Positions 23,401 to 33,307 of a stretch of DNA of 64,000 nucleotides are shown here, piece by piece (position 1 is the stretch's first letter; each line of letters begins with the position of its first letter). Source of the DNA: Adineta ricciae (lineage: Eukaryota > Rotifera > Eurotatoria > Adinetida > Adinetidae); assembly GCA_905250025.1 (NCBI GenBank), contig CAJNOJ010000022.1, forward strand, positions 496,087 to 560,086. The letters are read 5' to 3'. The notes under the pieces were generated by a model, which was given only the letters and a program-made list of their open reading frames with translations, did no database searches and had not been told where the DNA came from. Made by a program: the position numbers and the translations under genes.

Positions 23401-23595
23401 ATGTCGTGCCATGTTGAATAAGTCATCCATGGGAAATCCGAACTCTTCAACGAGAGTCGGCGAATGATTTTCATCTGTGATTGTATCACTATTCTTGGTC
23501 GGAGTAGAAGACATAATTTGATTTGAATTGGGTGCTGCAACGATTACTTGTCCAAAGAAATTATCGGTAAAGATTTCATCATTAGCCTTGTTCAT
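20446..23595 (-). CDS. ACBD3: Golgi resident protein GCP60 (acyl-CoA-binding domain containing 3)
   Basis: ACBD3 is a Golgi scaffold that binds giantin and recruits PI4KB. Exons: 23595-23391, 23337-23193, 23142-23002, 21862-21746, 21680-21593, 21517-21425, 21379-21136, 21071-20953, 20900-20723 and 20666-20446. The N-terminal ACB domain reads [33 protein letters not shown] and [18 protein letters not shown]. Then comes a charged coiled coil ([14 protein letters not shown]), a Gln-rich helix ([18 protein letters not shown]), an Asn/Thr-rich linker, the [14 protein letters not shown] segment, and the GOLD domain ([30 protein letters not shown], acidic loop, [20 protein letters not shown]). The 1.1-kb intron 3 is the longest. 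It starts 320 bp from TVP23 on the opposite strand. Confidence 0.95.
21863..23001 (-). other. Long intron of ACBD3
   Basis: A 1.1-kb intron, far longer than the usual 50-60 bp. It contains a purine-rich block (about 22615-22670, many GAA/GAG) and no exon I can recognise. Confidence 0.6.
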
Positions 23596-23915
23596 GAACA
23601 GATGTATCTTTGGTGTTTTCTCACTTCGCTTCCAATTTGTCAGAAATCGATTGTTCGGTTTTTATGTATTCAAGGTACTTGATACAAAAATTTGATTACG
23701 ACAGCATTTGAGAGATACACAAATGGACAACGTAATGAACCAATGGGAGCCTCGAACGACAGAGGTGAAATGTGGATTGTCATGTCAATACGTAGATTCT
23801 GATTGGAGGTTTTTCAGTTTCAACAATGAGTTCGATAAAACGAAATCTTGACTGACACTTGCGTTGCGTTTTTTTTCTCTTTTCGATTTTTATCCATTTG
23901 AAGGACGTGAAAACA
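23596..23915. promoter_or_regulatory. Short divergent promoter interval between ACBD3 and TVP23
   Basis: Only 320 bp separate the two start codons on opposite strands, so both promoters and 5' UTRs must fit here. I see no clear TATA box on either side. Location supports a bidirectional promoter; motif evidence is absent. Confidence 0.5.
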
Positions 23916-24763
23916 ATGGCGCAACTACTATCAAATGAAGATGAAGTTTTAGAAGCCTTCGATCCATCGATCGCGGCTTCGCGACGATTTAAGTACGTAT
24001 TTATTCTGATAATTTCATCACCGCTAATGTGATAAGCCATAATAGTGATATATCTGACGAATTTCTTATCTAGACATCCAATAGCTGTCTTTTTCCATAT
24101 GGCTTTTCGTTCATTGGCAATTGTTGCTTATTTCGTTTGTTCATGGGCGAAAGCAAGTTTTGTTACATCGTTTGTGATTATCATCATTTTACTTTCAATG
24201 GACTTTTGGACAGTGAAAAATATAACCGGTCGTTTACTAGCTGGTCTTCGTTACTGGAATTATGTAGACGATGCGGGAAATAATCATTGGATTTTCGAAT
24301 CGAAAAAAGTGAGATGCACCTATGAAAATGTATATAGCATTGAAATTGATATCTTCTAGGGAAATGACAAAAATACTGTTTCACAGATTGAATCGAATAT
24401 CTTTTGGCTTTCATTAATATTTACAATACTTCTCTGGGTGATTCTGACTATTACAACTCTATTTTCTCCATCATATATTGTGAGTAATCTACTGGATTTG
24501 CAATGAAATCATGCTATTAGTTGCTTTGAACTGTTTAGATTATTACAGGTGTTGCACTAGCATTGAATATTACAAATTTATACGGTTTTGTTCGCTGCAA
24601 ATTTGGTTCAAATGAAAAAATCTCTGATGAAATGAAGAAAAGCGTCTTTAAGTCATTCTTATCACGTGTAACGACTGGTGGTGGTCTTTTTCCGACTTCC
24701 TCTACTACCCCAACTGCCGATGCTCAACCGTCTACAACTGGTCGAACAATGTTCGGTCCGTAA
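23916..24763 (+). CDS. TVP23: Golgi membrane protein TVP23 (FAM18) homologue
   Basis: TVP23 proteins are four-TM Golgi/trans-Golgi proteins tied to vesicle traffic. Exons 23916-23992, 24074-24308, 24360-24479 and 24539-24763 give 218 aa (usual about 205). Recognised by [20 protein letters not shown], the block [20 protein letters not shown] with the family's conserved NxTGRxLVGLRWWN pattern, GNNHWIFES, and the C-terminal GFVRCKF. Hydrophobic segments occur at residues about 28-45, 52-70, 115-135 and 147-163. The start is the ATG at 23916; the C-terminus is a Ser/Thr-rich tail. It faces ACBD3, another Golgi protein, across a 320-bp interval. Confidence 0.93.
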
Positions 24764-25281
24764 CACAGTTACATTACGAAGGAAGAACATCTATTTTATG
24801 TATGCGTTGTTTTCTTTTATTTATATGTAATATATACTGTTTTCAACAATAACTATGTACCGATAGAAAAATAACAAAGACGTTCAAGGTTTATTGTTTA
24901 GCAAAATATTATTGATAATGCTTATAACCTTGATTTCGTCAAAGAAACTGAATAGAAAAACGATACGCACTCTCACGTTAAAAATTGTCTTCGAGAGTTG
25001 TATTTTATTAAATTTTGCATTCAAACTCTTTCTCTCTCGAGTTATCCATAAGAATAAAATTTATGACAAAGAGCAACATATTTTTCTCGAATAGCAAACT
25101 TAGTGCGATAAATTTATGTTTTGCATACACATGAGTCGATGGCTATGATCGAGTGCTACACAACCTTGGAAATCTACGTTAAACATGTGATGTTTTTGTG
25201 TGTACAGAAATCTAACAGAGTATAAACTCCGATCGATCGTAAATTTAACAGTGCATTTGGACAGGAGTAGCGTAAGGAACG
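24764..25281. other. Intergenic, TVP23 3' UTR and LPMO promoter region
   Basis: About 520 bp, AT-rich, no exon recognised. Confidence 0.45.
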
Positions 25282-26256
25282 ATGTTGTGCCACATCTTCA
25301 TCTTAGTTTTAATACAGTATTTATGTATTTTTGAACGTTGTGATGGTCATGGTTATTTAGCTGATCCACCAGCTAGAAGTTCAGCCTGGCTGTTCGACAG
25401 TGATTTTGCATCTTGTTGCTCGTATTATGATCATGCCCAAATGTTTTGCGGTGGAGTTTATAATCAATGGATGCGACAAAGTAAAGCTATGTTTATTGAA
25501 TCAATAGGAATTTTCTTAGATCAATCGATGATTTCTAGACGGAAAATGTTCGATATGTGGTGAAGCTTATGATACTAAGACAACGTTATTTGGTAAAGGT
25601 GGTGCGATGTATCTGGGAAAAATTGTTCGTCAATACGTGAAGGACTCATTTATTCCCGTTACTGTTGTTGTAAGTTTGCCATCGCTTGATTTGTATCCTT
25701 CGATTTTTCGTTTCGCTGCTAGCTAACTGCAAATCATCGCGGTACATTTGAGTTTCGTGTTTGCAATATTGATGATAATGATGGCAAAGATGCCACACAA
25801 AGTTGTCTGGATCTAACTCCATTATCCGTTGTCAATGGTTCAACGAAATACTATGTGGAGTCAACAACTACGACAATACATTTAAATCTTTCGTTACCTG
25901 CGAATCTAACATGCAAACATTGTGTCTTCCAATGGAAATATATCACTGGGAATAGTTGGGGAAAATCACAAGGGAAAGCTTGTGTTGGGTGTGGGGATAA
26001 GAATGAAGAGTTTTATGGTTGTTCAGATATTGCCATTGTGGAAGAACCGACTATCAATGTTACAAAAGCTATAAGTGGTCCTCGAAAATGTTACACAGCT
26101 GTAGCGTTCAGTCGATCGTTCGACTTGACTGGTCTTATGAGTCAATATTGTCAACGAATTTGTTCAACTGATTGTTCGTTAGAAAAAGAAAAGAACAGTA
26201 CCAATCTTTACAAAGCTTGTGTACGATCTTGCAATGTGCTCTGCGTTTGTGAATAG
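25282..26256 (+). CDS. AA15-family lytic polysaccharide monooxygenase (secreted copper enzyme)
   Basis: AA15 LPMOs of animals oxidatively cut chitin or cellulose. Exons 25282-25480, 25539-25669 and 25723-26256 give 287 aa. A signal peptide (residues 1-22) ends just before HGYLADPPARSSAW, so His23 becomes the N-terminal copper ligand of the histidine brace. The second His is His115 in TANHRGTFEFRVC. An axial aromatic is available in FQWKY (Tyr183). AA15-typical cysteines and CGG (MFCGGVYNQW) are present, plus the ITGNSWGK segment and N-glycosylation sites. A Cys-rich C-terminal extension of about 45 residues follows the catalytic domain. AATAAA at 26301-26306. It converges with SELENON, whose stop is 365 bp away. 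Confidence 0.9.
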
Positions 26257-26370
26257 GAAATACTTTTATTGTTGCTTTTCATTCGAATTAATCTTGCAAA
26301 AATAAAAATTCATTTCAGAATCGATAGATTTATCTTCGAATAGACTTTCGATTGCTTTTACAGCAAATAC

Positions 26371-26420
26371 ATTCATGCTACACTTTTGACTAAATAGTCA
26401 TTTCAAGTTTAGCAATCAAT
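26371..26420 (-). promoter_or_regulatory. Candidate SECIS element in the SELENON 3' UTR
   Basis: About 200 nt past the SELENON stop, the minus strand reads TTGAT, then 12 nt, then AA, an A/T-rich loop, and after a complementary arm ATGAA. GCTA/TAGC and ACTT/AAGT can pair, bringing UGA and UGA opposite each other as a tandem G.A quartet, with AA in the apical position. The 5' quartet lacks the usual leading A and the lower stem is weak, so this is only a candidate. Confidence 0.3.
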
Positions 26421-26621
26421 TAAGGAACTTTGCTATAAAATCAATACGAACAAGCGATGATCGAAAATAAATCAAATCGATTTTGTTGGATTAGTTTTGT
26501 CGATTTACAGCCTGTTCAAGAAAGTGTATGTAACGTTTCGTTGGAAGATCTGTTCCATCAGAAATTCTAGAAAGATATGAACGAAATCCAATTCCATGAA
26601 GCAATTGAAACTTTTCAAGAT

Positions 26622-28585
26622 TTACATGTTAAGAAACTGTTCTGATGTGGATTCGAAATTTAATAAATCATTAGCATTGATTTTGGCAATGACTGTACCG
26701 TCCGGTTGTTGAATTATTGATTCGACCGGAAAAGCATAATTATCAAGGGCTTGTTTGGCACGTTGGGAATCTTGGATGGTTTCATTGGTTTGATTGGAGA
26801 TAATAGCCTATACAGACGATAAAAGAAATGTATGAGAGAAAATGGATTAGATAGAAAATGTTCAAGTGACTTTTAAATCGACTACTAATGCCCATGTTGA
26901 TACGAAATGTTCACGCAACAAATGTAGAACGGCCGAACTTTCGAGAACTAAATAAAGCAAAAATCAGTTGATACCGTTGGATTTTTTCATGGAAAATTGC
27001 GAAATAACCTGTTTCTCGTAAAGTCCGGCCAGAACCTCAGCATGATTGATCATCCAATGCACCCCAAAGAATGATCGCATGAATTAATTTATTTGTTTCT
27101 TCAGCTTTTTTGAATGCTTGACAGTATTCATAATAAGGAATCTGGAAGAGATCAAGATAATCGTAAAAACTTTCCGAAATGACATACGTCCCTACCTCTT
27201 TGAATGGATAAAAAAATCGTTCGAGTAAATCGTATGTACTTTTTTCATCGAGGAACTCGTCAGTCATCCAATTGAAGGATTTCAACAGTTTTTCATACAT
27301 TTCATCAGTTACAGCAGAAACAAAATGTTCAGACGATGTTTTAGTTTCATTCATATCGATCGATGGTGCAGCTGAACGCAATTCCATTTGAGGCATATAT
27401 CCGATATCTACTTCCATCGAAGGTGCTGAACCACCGACATTTGTCAACCATTCCATATCTGATTTGAAATCGAACTAGAAAGAATATGATGACTAAATCT
27501 GGTATTTACCGATGTTTAATCGTTTTTCAGTCGGCAGGTACATGTGAAAGTAGGTCAATTCCGAAGCATCTTCACGAATAATCAGACGACCTTGAAGCTG
27601 ACCCGGAGTGAACCAAAATGGATGATAAGGCGGAGTATTCAGTTGATATTCCGCATGAATTCTACATAAGAATATATATTCAACATGTTTCTGATTAAAA
27701 TAATAAGAAACAAACCGAAAATAGATGTCAAGGAAAGGTCCATATCGAGCACGAACTACTGCAGCTGTGCCTTGTGGTGGAAATCGTGAGAGAATAAATG
27801 GACGTACATGAAACATGCTTAATAGACGATGGAAAATCACCTGATCATCTTCAACATCTGGTGGGTAATATCTGTAACAAGAACCATTGATGATGCATGA
27901 TTCTTTTATTCGAATATTTCTTACCGATTCGCTGAAATATGTTCTTCTCGTTGTTGTTTAGTTGCTTCTATAATCCAGTAGGGTTTACCGATTTCAATCC
28001 GTTTCGGTATAAACGATTTGAAATGTCGGGCAGCAAAATTTAATCGCGGTATGAATGGTTGTGTCCATAATTTCAATGAATATAGTTCATCTAGATTACC
28101 CTGAAGATTTGCTTTTCAAAATTACAAATCAAACGTGTATATAAACATACGAGATATGCATGGCGTACATTTTGCGACATTGTCGAGAAATTTAATGGTT
28201 GAAAAAACGCATTGATAGTAACTAATTGATCCGAGCCCAATATGGGTTGAATGTAATCTGTGGATTGCTTTTTATTGTTGAACTGAGAAGCAAGAGCTTC
28301 GAATTCATCTAAGGACAAGTGACCATCATAATTTCGATCGTATTTTCGGAATAAATGGATGGTTTCCGATGGGTAATATTGCTCATCAAATGAATTCTCA
28401 TTATTAAAATAAAATTTGAATTTATTTAGAACTGTAAATAGCGCCACCGATGAAATTAGAACGAGACTAAATATGAGAACATATCGTGCAGATATGTAAA
28501 AAGTTGATGTTTTGGAAGCTCTTGCTTGTTGTTCAGTTGATTTAAATGATTGATCTTCTTTTCGCCGTTGTCGAAGATCGTTCAT
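26622..28585 (-). CDS. SELENON: Selenoprotein N, UGA-encoded selenocysteine
   Basis: SELENON is an ER membrane protein that senses luminal calcium and activates SERCA; in vertebrates its loss causes muscle disease. Exons: 28585-28151, 28100-27925, 27871-27716, 27661-27510, 27458-27196, 27141-27009, 26947-26871 and 26807-26622 give 525 residues including Sec. Residues 34-53 form a signal-anchor helix; an EF-hand loop with all ligands spans Asp83-Glu94. Conserved blocks include FHRLLSMFHVRPFI, MEVDIGYMPQMEL, LWGALDDQSC, then TGA (27039-27037, Sec429), then GSGRTLRETG, i.e. the invariant SCUG redox motif. The family ending PDGTVIAKINANDLL is present. The start is the ATG at 28585. Confidence 0.96.
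27037..27039 (-). other. SELENON: In-frame UGA selenocysteine codon of SELENON
   Basis: TGA lies between TGC and GGT in the frame DQSC-TGA-GSGRTLRET. The downstream frame stays open, splices correctly and encodes the conserved C-terminus, so TGA is read as Sec, not as a stop. Confidence 0.95.
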
Positions 28586-29963
28586 TGTTACTCTAGTTGT
28601 TGGGTACTTTCTACATGTTTTTACACATGTAAAGTCTAAAGTTAATGATTCGAAAGATATGCTGGGTAAAATATCAAGACGATCAAGATTAATCGATGCG
28701 AAGATTCACATCTGTTCGATTTTGTAAGTCATTTCGAATCAGATTGCTGTTTTAACGACAGCAATTCATTCCGAAAACTTCAGCTTATAGAAAAATCGGT
28801 ATTAGGACTTGAAATTAATTTGATTAAAGTTGATAATTGAATTTTCATCATGTAGAACATATTTAGGTTGATTGTTTCTTTATGTGATAGATTTGTATGT
28901 TAATGGGATCATTCATCACTGCCATCTGTCGGTACCTCTCGAGTTACTTTGATGATCGTCGCTAATCACAGCTGTTTCGAATGCAAACAAATAAATAAAC
29001 AACTAGTAGTGTCCACAAAAAAGACGCGTACATGTTTATTACTTTACTTATCGGACGTAGATAGAGGTTATTTATCGGTAATTTTCTTTTACGTTATGGC
29101 TTCGCACGAGGTACAGTTGTTCTACTGCGAACTGATTCGATAATACTAAAATATTCGATTAATATCAATTGATCAGTAGTCCGAACGTATAGGATCATAT
29201 GAAAAGGTGAATTTACCGTATTAAAGTAACGGTTTGATGATCTACTACTTATATTTTTTCTTGATAAATATTTTTTCTTTGTAGAAGTATAGAAATTACG
29301 TCGACGTATCCGTTTGTTATTGGCAAATACATAAACTAGGTCAACAATTGTAGGCATATGTTTTCTTAGAAAATCAACAATGGGTGAGCCAGCTGAGAAT
29401 GGTTAGCAAGGAATTTTTTCATGCAACATAGAATTGGTTATTTGAATGCTCAGATACCCTTCGTGAGAAACGCTTTTTCACCTCGAGTAACGCTTTCTTC
29501 TAATGTTTAAGTGTACATCAACACACTTTGTTTTTCTTCCGAGTCAGTACCAGAAGCAACGGTTGAATAACTAAAGTTTCGATGTGTAAGGTTAAAAATA
29601 CGGACGATTTTCTCAAGCACGCATTTTCCGTGTGCAATGGTTGAGGTACAAGCTTTGATTTTGGATGAGTCACCAGTTCTTATCAAAACATAAAGCAATA
29701 TCACCTCAAGCCAGAAATGTTCTTCATTGTTCTATTTATCTTTCAGATGAAATATTTTAATATGTATTCTCTAGTTTATGATGAGAAAACCTACAAGCGA
29801 TAATGGCAATGAATCTATTCATTCTCTCTTTTAGATCGCCTCTTTAGTAGGAAGTGTGGAGGAGTTAGTTATATATTTTAGTTAGAGCATACAAGTAAGT
29901 GAACTGTGCTTGGAATAATGATTGATATTTGGTTATTTTCGAAGAGATTTTTAGAATATAGGA
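28586..29963. other. Intergenic, divergent SELENON and hnRNP-like gene, with a 5' UTR intron
   Basis: About 1.4 kb. A probable 5' UTR intron of the hnRNP-like gene runs 29895-29954 (ACAA/GTAAGT donor, ATTTTTAG acceptor), ten bases before the ATG. Short open frames elsewhere, such as minus 29357-29094, have no homology and are not called. Confidence 0.4.
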
Positions 29964-32528
29964 ATGGCTTCATCATCCGTTGATAACGTAGAGTCTCCCT
30001 CATCAATAGAACGTCCTTCTGGTGAAGATGAAAAATCTCCAACAACAAATAATAATCATGATGAACAACATCGAAAATTATTTATTGGTGGATTGAGTTA
30101 TACCACTGCTGATGATAAATTAAAGTAGTTTGATTTAATACGGAAATATCTTTTTGAATTCAAAGTCGATATTTTTAGAGAATATTGTTTAAAATACGGT
30201 GAAATAACTGAATGTACTATTATGCGGGATCGCGAAGGTCGATCGCGTGGCTTTGCATTTGTTAGTTTTAAAGGTTTGTTGCTTTTTCCGAAGTCCGGCA
30301 CGGTTAACGGTTTACATATGAATAGATCGTGCAATGGTTGATAATTTTATGACGCAACGACCTCATACCATCGATGGTAGACAAACCGAACCGAAACGTG
30401 CCATGCCCCGAGATGAAGCATCAAGACCAGAAGGACAATTAACAGTTAAGAAACTTTTTATTGGAGGTGTCAAAGAAGAAGTAATCGAAGATGATCTGAA
30501 GTAAGATGAGAAACGAAAACTTTGCGAGAAAAAAACAAATTTCATGTTTGCCCTTGCTTTTAGAACTTATTTTCAAAAGTTTGGCCCCATAGTTGAGTGT
30601 AAGATTATGAAGGATAAAGAAGGTTTGTAACAAAAGAAGTCCGGAGAAGACAATGGAAGTATTATATTCACTCGTTTCTAGATAAACCTCGCGGTTTTGC
30701 ATTTATAACATACGACGATTATGACTCGGTCGATTGTTGTATACTGGAGAAACCTCATGTAATCAATGGTAAAGAACTAGATGTGCGTAAAGCAATTCCA
30801 CGCGACCAAACTTCACGTCCAAATGCTTTTCTATTCAATACAAATATTGATTTTTATCAACCACCAAATCGTTATCAACCTCAATTAATGGTCAATCATC
30901 CTGCACTGCCTCCTCCTCCATTTTCGCCCTATGCATTTTTTCCTCCATCACATTATCTCTCCAAACCCATGCCGCTAATGAGTACAACGAATTCATGTTC
31001 CCAACCAGGTTCAATGCCACCGCCGCCAACATTTCTCCTACCACCGGAAATGGCAACGAATACCCTTTTTCGTAACCAAACATTTCCTTCGCCACCACCG
31101 TCAACTTCATCCACAGCACGAACAAATAATACCACGAATAACAATAATAATACCAATCCTAATGCACAAAATCAAAATGGCAACAAAACGAGACTGAATA
31201 ATGATGTGCAGTCACCACCAAACGATGTATCAAAGAACCCTCAAGTTACTACAAACAATCCTGATCTGGTCAATTATTCAACACCGATGAAATCAAAACC
31301 ACGGTAAATATCTTCATTTCCTAATCTGAATAATACATTACAGCGCGCCATAGATTACAACGTTACCTTGGTTCGACATATGATGTTAAATCTGAGCAAC
31401 ACCGCAAATTGTTTATTGGGGGATTATCGTTCAAGTAAGAGATTTCACTTAACGAGCCACATAGAATTGATCGGATGATTTCTAGAACTACCGATGAAAC
31501 ATTGAAAGAATATGTGACGAAATATGGCGAAGTCAGTGATTCACTAGTAATGAAAGATCAAAATGGTCAATCACGTTGTTTTGGTTTTGTCACTTTTACT
31601 GACCCACAAGTCATTGATGAATTTATGAAACAACGACCACATATTCTCGACGGCCGTCAGATTGATCCAAAACGAGCAAGTAGGAGAATTTTTAACTATT
31701 GACATGAGAAATCTATTTCATTCTCGACTTATGTCAAGTGCCACGTGAAGAAGCAAATAACGATGAAGTTCATTTAACAGTTAAAAAGATCTTTATCGGT
31801 GGTATACGCGATGGATTGGATGAAGATGCGTTAAGAAAATATTTCGAAAAGTATGGCCGTGTGAACGACTGCTTTCTAATGCATGATAAAGATGGTAAAA
31901 CACGTGGCTTTGCATTTTTGGAATTCGATGGTAAGTTCGACAAGAACATTCACGATTCGGGAGATCTAATAAGCATAGAAAATATCTTGTTCTATCGTTC
32001 ATATTAATATGAATTCAGAGCATATCTTTCCTTTCCTTTCAATTTATCGAGATGGATGATAAAGAGTAATTTACAGTCAAGTATTGATAGGAGGTGAAAC
32101 GAGTTATTTGATTAATTGTAGACTTTGATTCTGTTGACAAAGTTATCTTAAATCGCCCACATATCATTGGTGAATATCGCGTGGACGTTAAAAAAGCCGT
32201 GCCCAAAGATCAACGCCAATTACAAACTCAACAGCAACAACTTCAATTACAACAACAGCAACAACAATACGCTCTCCAAATGCAAGCGGCAGCTGCCTAT
32301 CAATATTATTATAATCATTCACCGTACAATCTGTTGACTAATACTGCTTGTACGCTTCCAATATCATCTGCTCCGTCGTTGATGACGCATAATGGTAATA
32401 CTGGTGCTGGTCTAGATGATATTTTTTCTCATCTGCGAACATCGAACAATACAACTAATATCTCGAATTCTCTTCGTTATATTCCTACACGCAATAATCG
32501 TCGACAATCATCACGTGGTAGTCAATAA
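29964..32528 (+). CDS. hnRNP A/B-like RNA-binding protein with four RRMs in one frame
   Basis: Nine exons (29964-30124, 30179-30273, 30326-30500, 30564-30622, 30682-31303, 31354-31434, 31486-31679, 31739-31930, 32122-32528) join in phase for 661 aa. RRM1 (RNP2 KLFIGGLSY, RNP1 RGFAFVSF) and RRM2 (KKLFIGGV, RGFAFITY) form a typical hnRNP A/B pair with the KRAMPRDEA linker. A 160-residue Pro/Asn/Ser-rich stretch follows, then RRM3 (KLFIGGLSF, CFGFVTF, KRAMPREEA) and RRM4 (KKIFIGGI, RGFAFLEF), ending in a Gln-rich and Asn-rich tail. The second cassette has no ATG of its own in frame. Reading through the intron at 31304 gives an immediate TAA (31305-31307) and a two-RRM protein. Expected in nuclear RNA processing. 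Confidence 0.88.
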
Positions 32529-33307
32529 TACAATTGATTATTATTTTTTTACTTTGTTTATGCTTTTTTTCTTACAATTTACTCATCTATATACATGTTA
32601 TACATATATATATATATTTCTACACATATCAGCGTGTGTGTATGTGTGTTTAAAAGCAAAACTCAATCTCCCACTCAATGTCTGAAGTGAAAATGGTGAA
32701 ATAAGAAAAAAAGACAAACAAATAAAGAAAAAAAGCCGCAGTGCGTTGGTTTTGTTTGATGTTACTTTTCTTTTTCTAGTATTAGTGCTATTTATATTCT
32801 TCTTGTTATTCTTCATTTCTGTTTTCTTTTTTATTTTAATCATTCACAAAGCGTGCTTTCCCATACTTATGCATCTACATTTCGATATACATACATTTAT
32901 ATCTAAACTGTGTTCTTCAGTTTAAAAAAAAACATAGTTATGGATAGTTGGGGAAGTAAAGATCCGATTGTTATTTTCACTTGTTTTTTTAAAGAAAACA
33001 AAATACTCATTTTTTAAAATAAAAACCATTGATAATAGGTTTTTCTTTCAGATTTTGTTTTTGACATGTACAATTCGTTCTATTGACGATAACCGGTAAG
33101 CAAAAGCTAGGCAGATAATTATCGAGTTTCTCATGTGTTTGATAAATGAGATGTTTCTTTACGTTAATGATTATACGACGAGTGTATGTGCTAAAGGAGT
33201 TGTTATTATAAATGAGCATCACTGTGATGTAGACTGGGTGATCATTACCGTTGTTTGTCATGGATTGAATTTGAAATGATGCTGTTTGTTTTAATCACTA
33301 GAACAAG
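32529..33307. other. Intergenic, hnRNP-like 3' UTR and NNT promoter region
   Basis: About 780 bp, very T-rich, with (TA)n near 32605-32618 and (GT)n near 32633-32648. No exon recognised. Confidence 0.45.

Noticed and set aside
27037-27039. TGA in SELENON as a genuine stop (truncated gene)
   Set aside because: The downstream sequence remains in frame, splices correctly and encodes the conserved family C-terminus; the TGA lies exactly at the invariant Sec position.
29094-29357. 87-codon minus-strand frame, basic
   Set aside because: No domain, no supporting splice sites and composition typical of AT-rich random frames.
31304-32528. Second RRM cassette as a separate gene
   Set aside because: No in-frame ATG precedes RRM3 in the 50 bp between the cassettes, and a phase-correct splice joins them. 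Kept as one gene, with the alternative noted.
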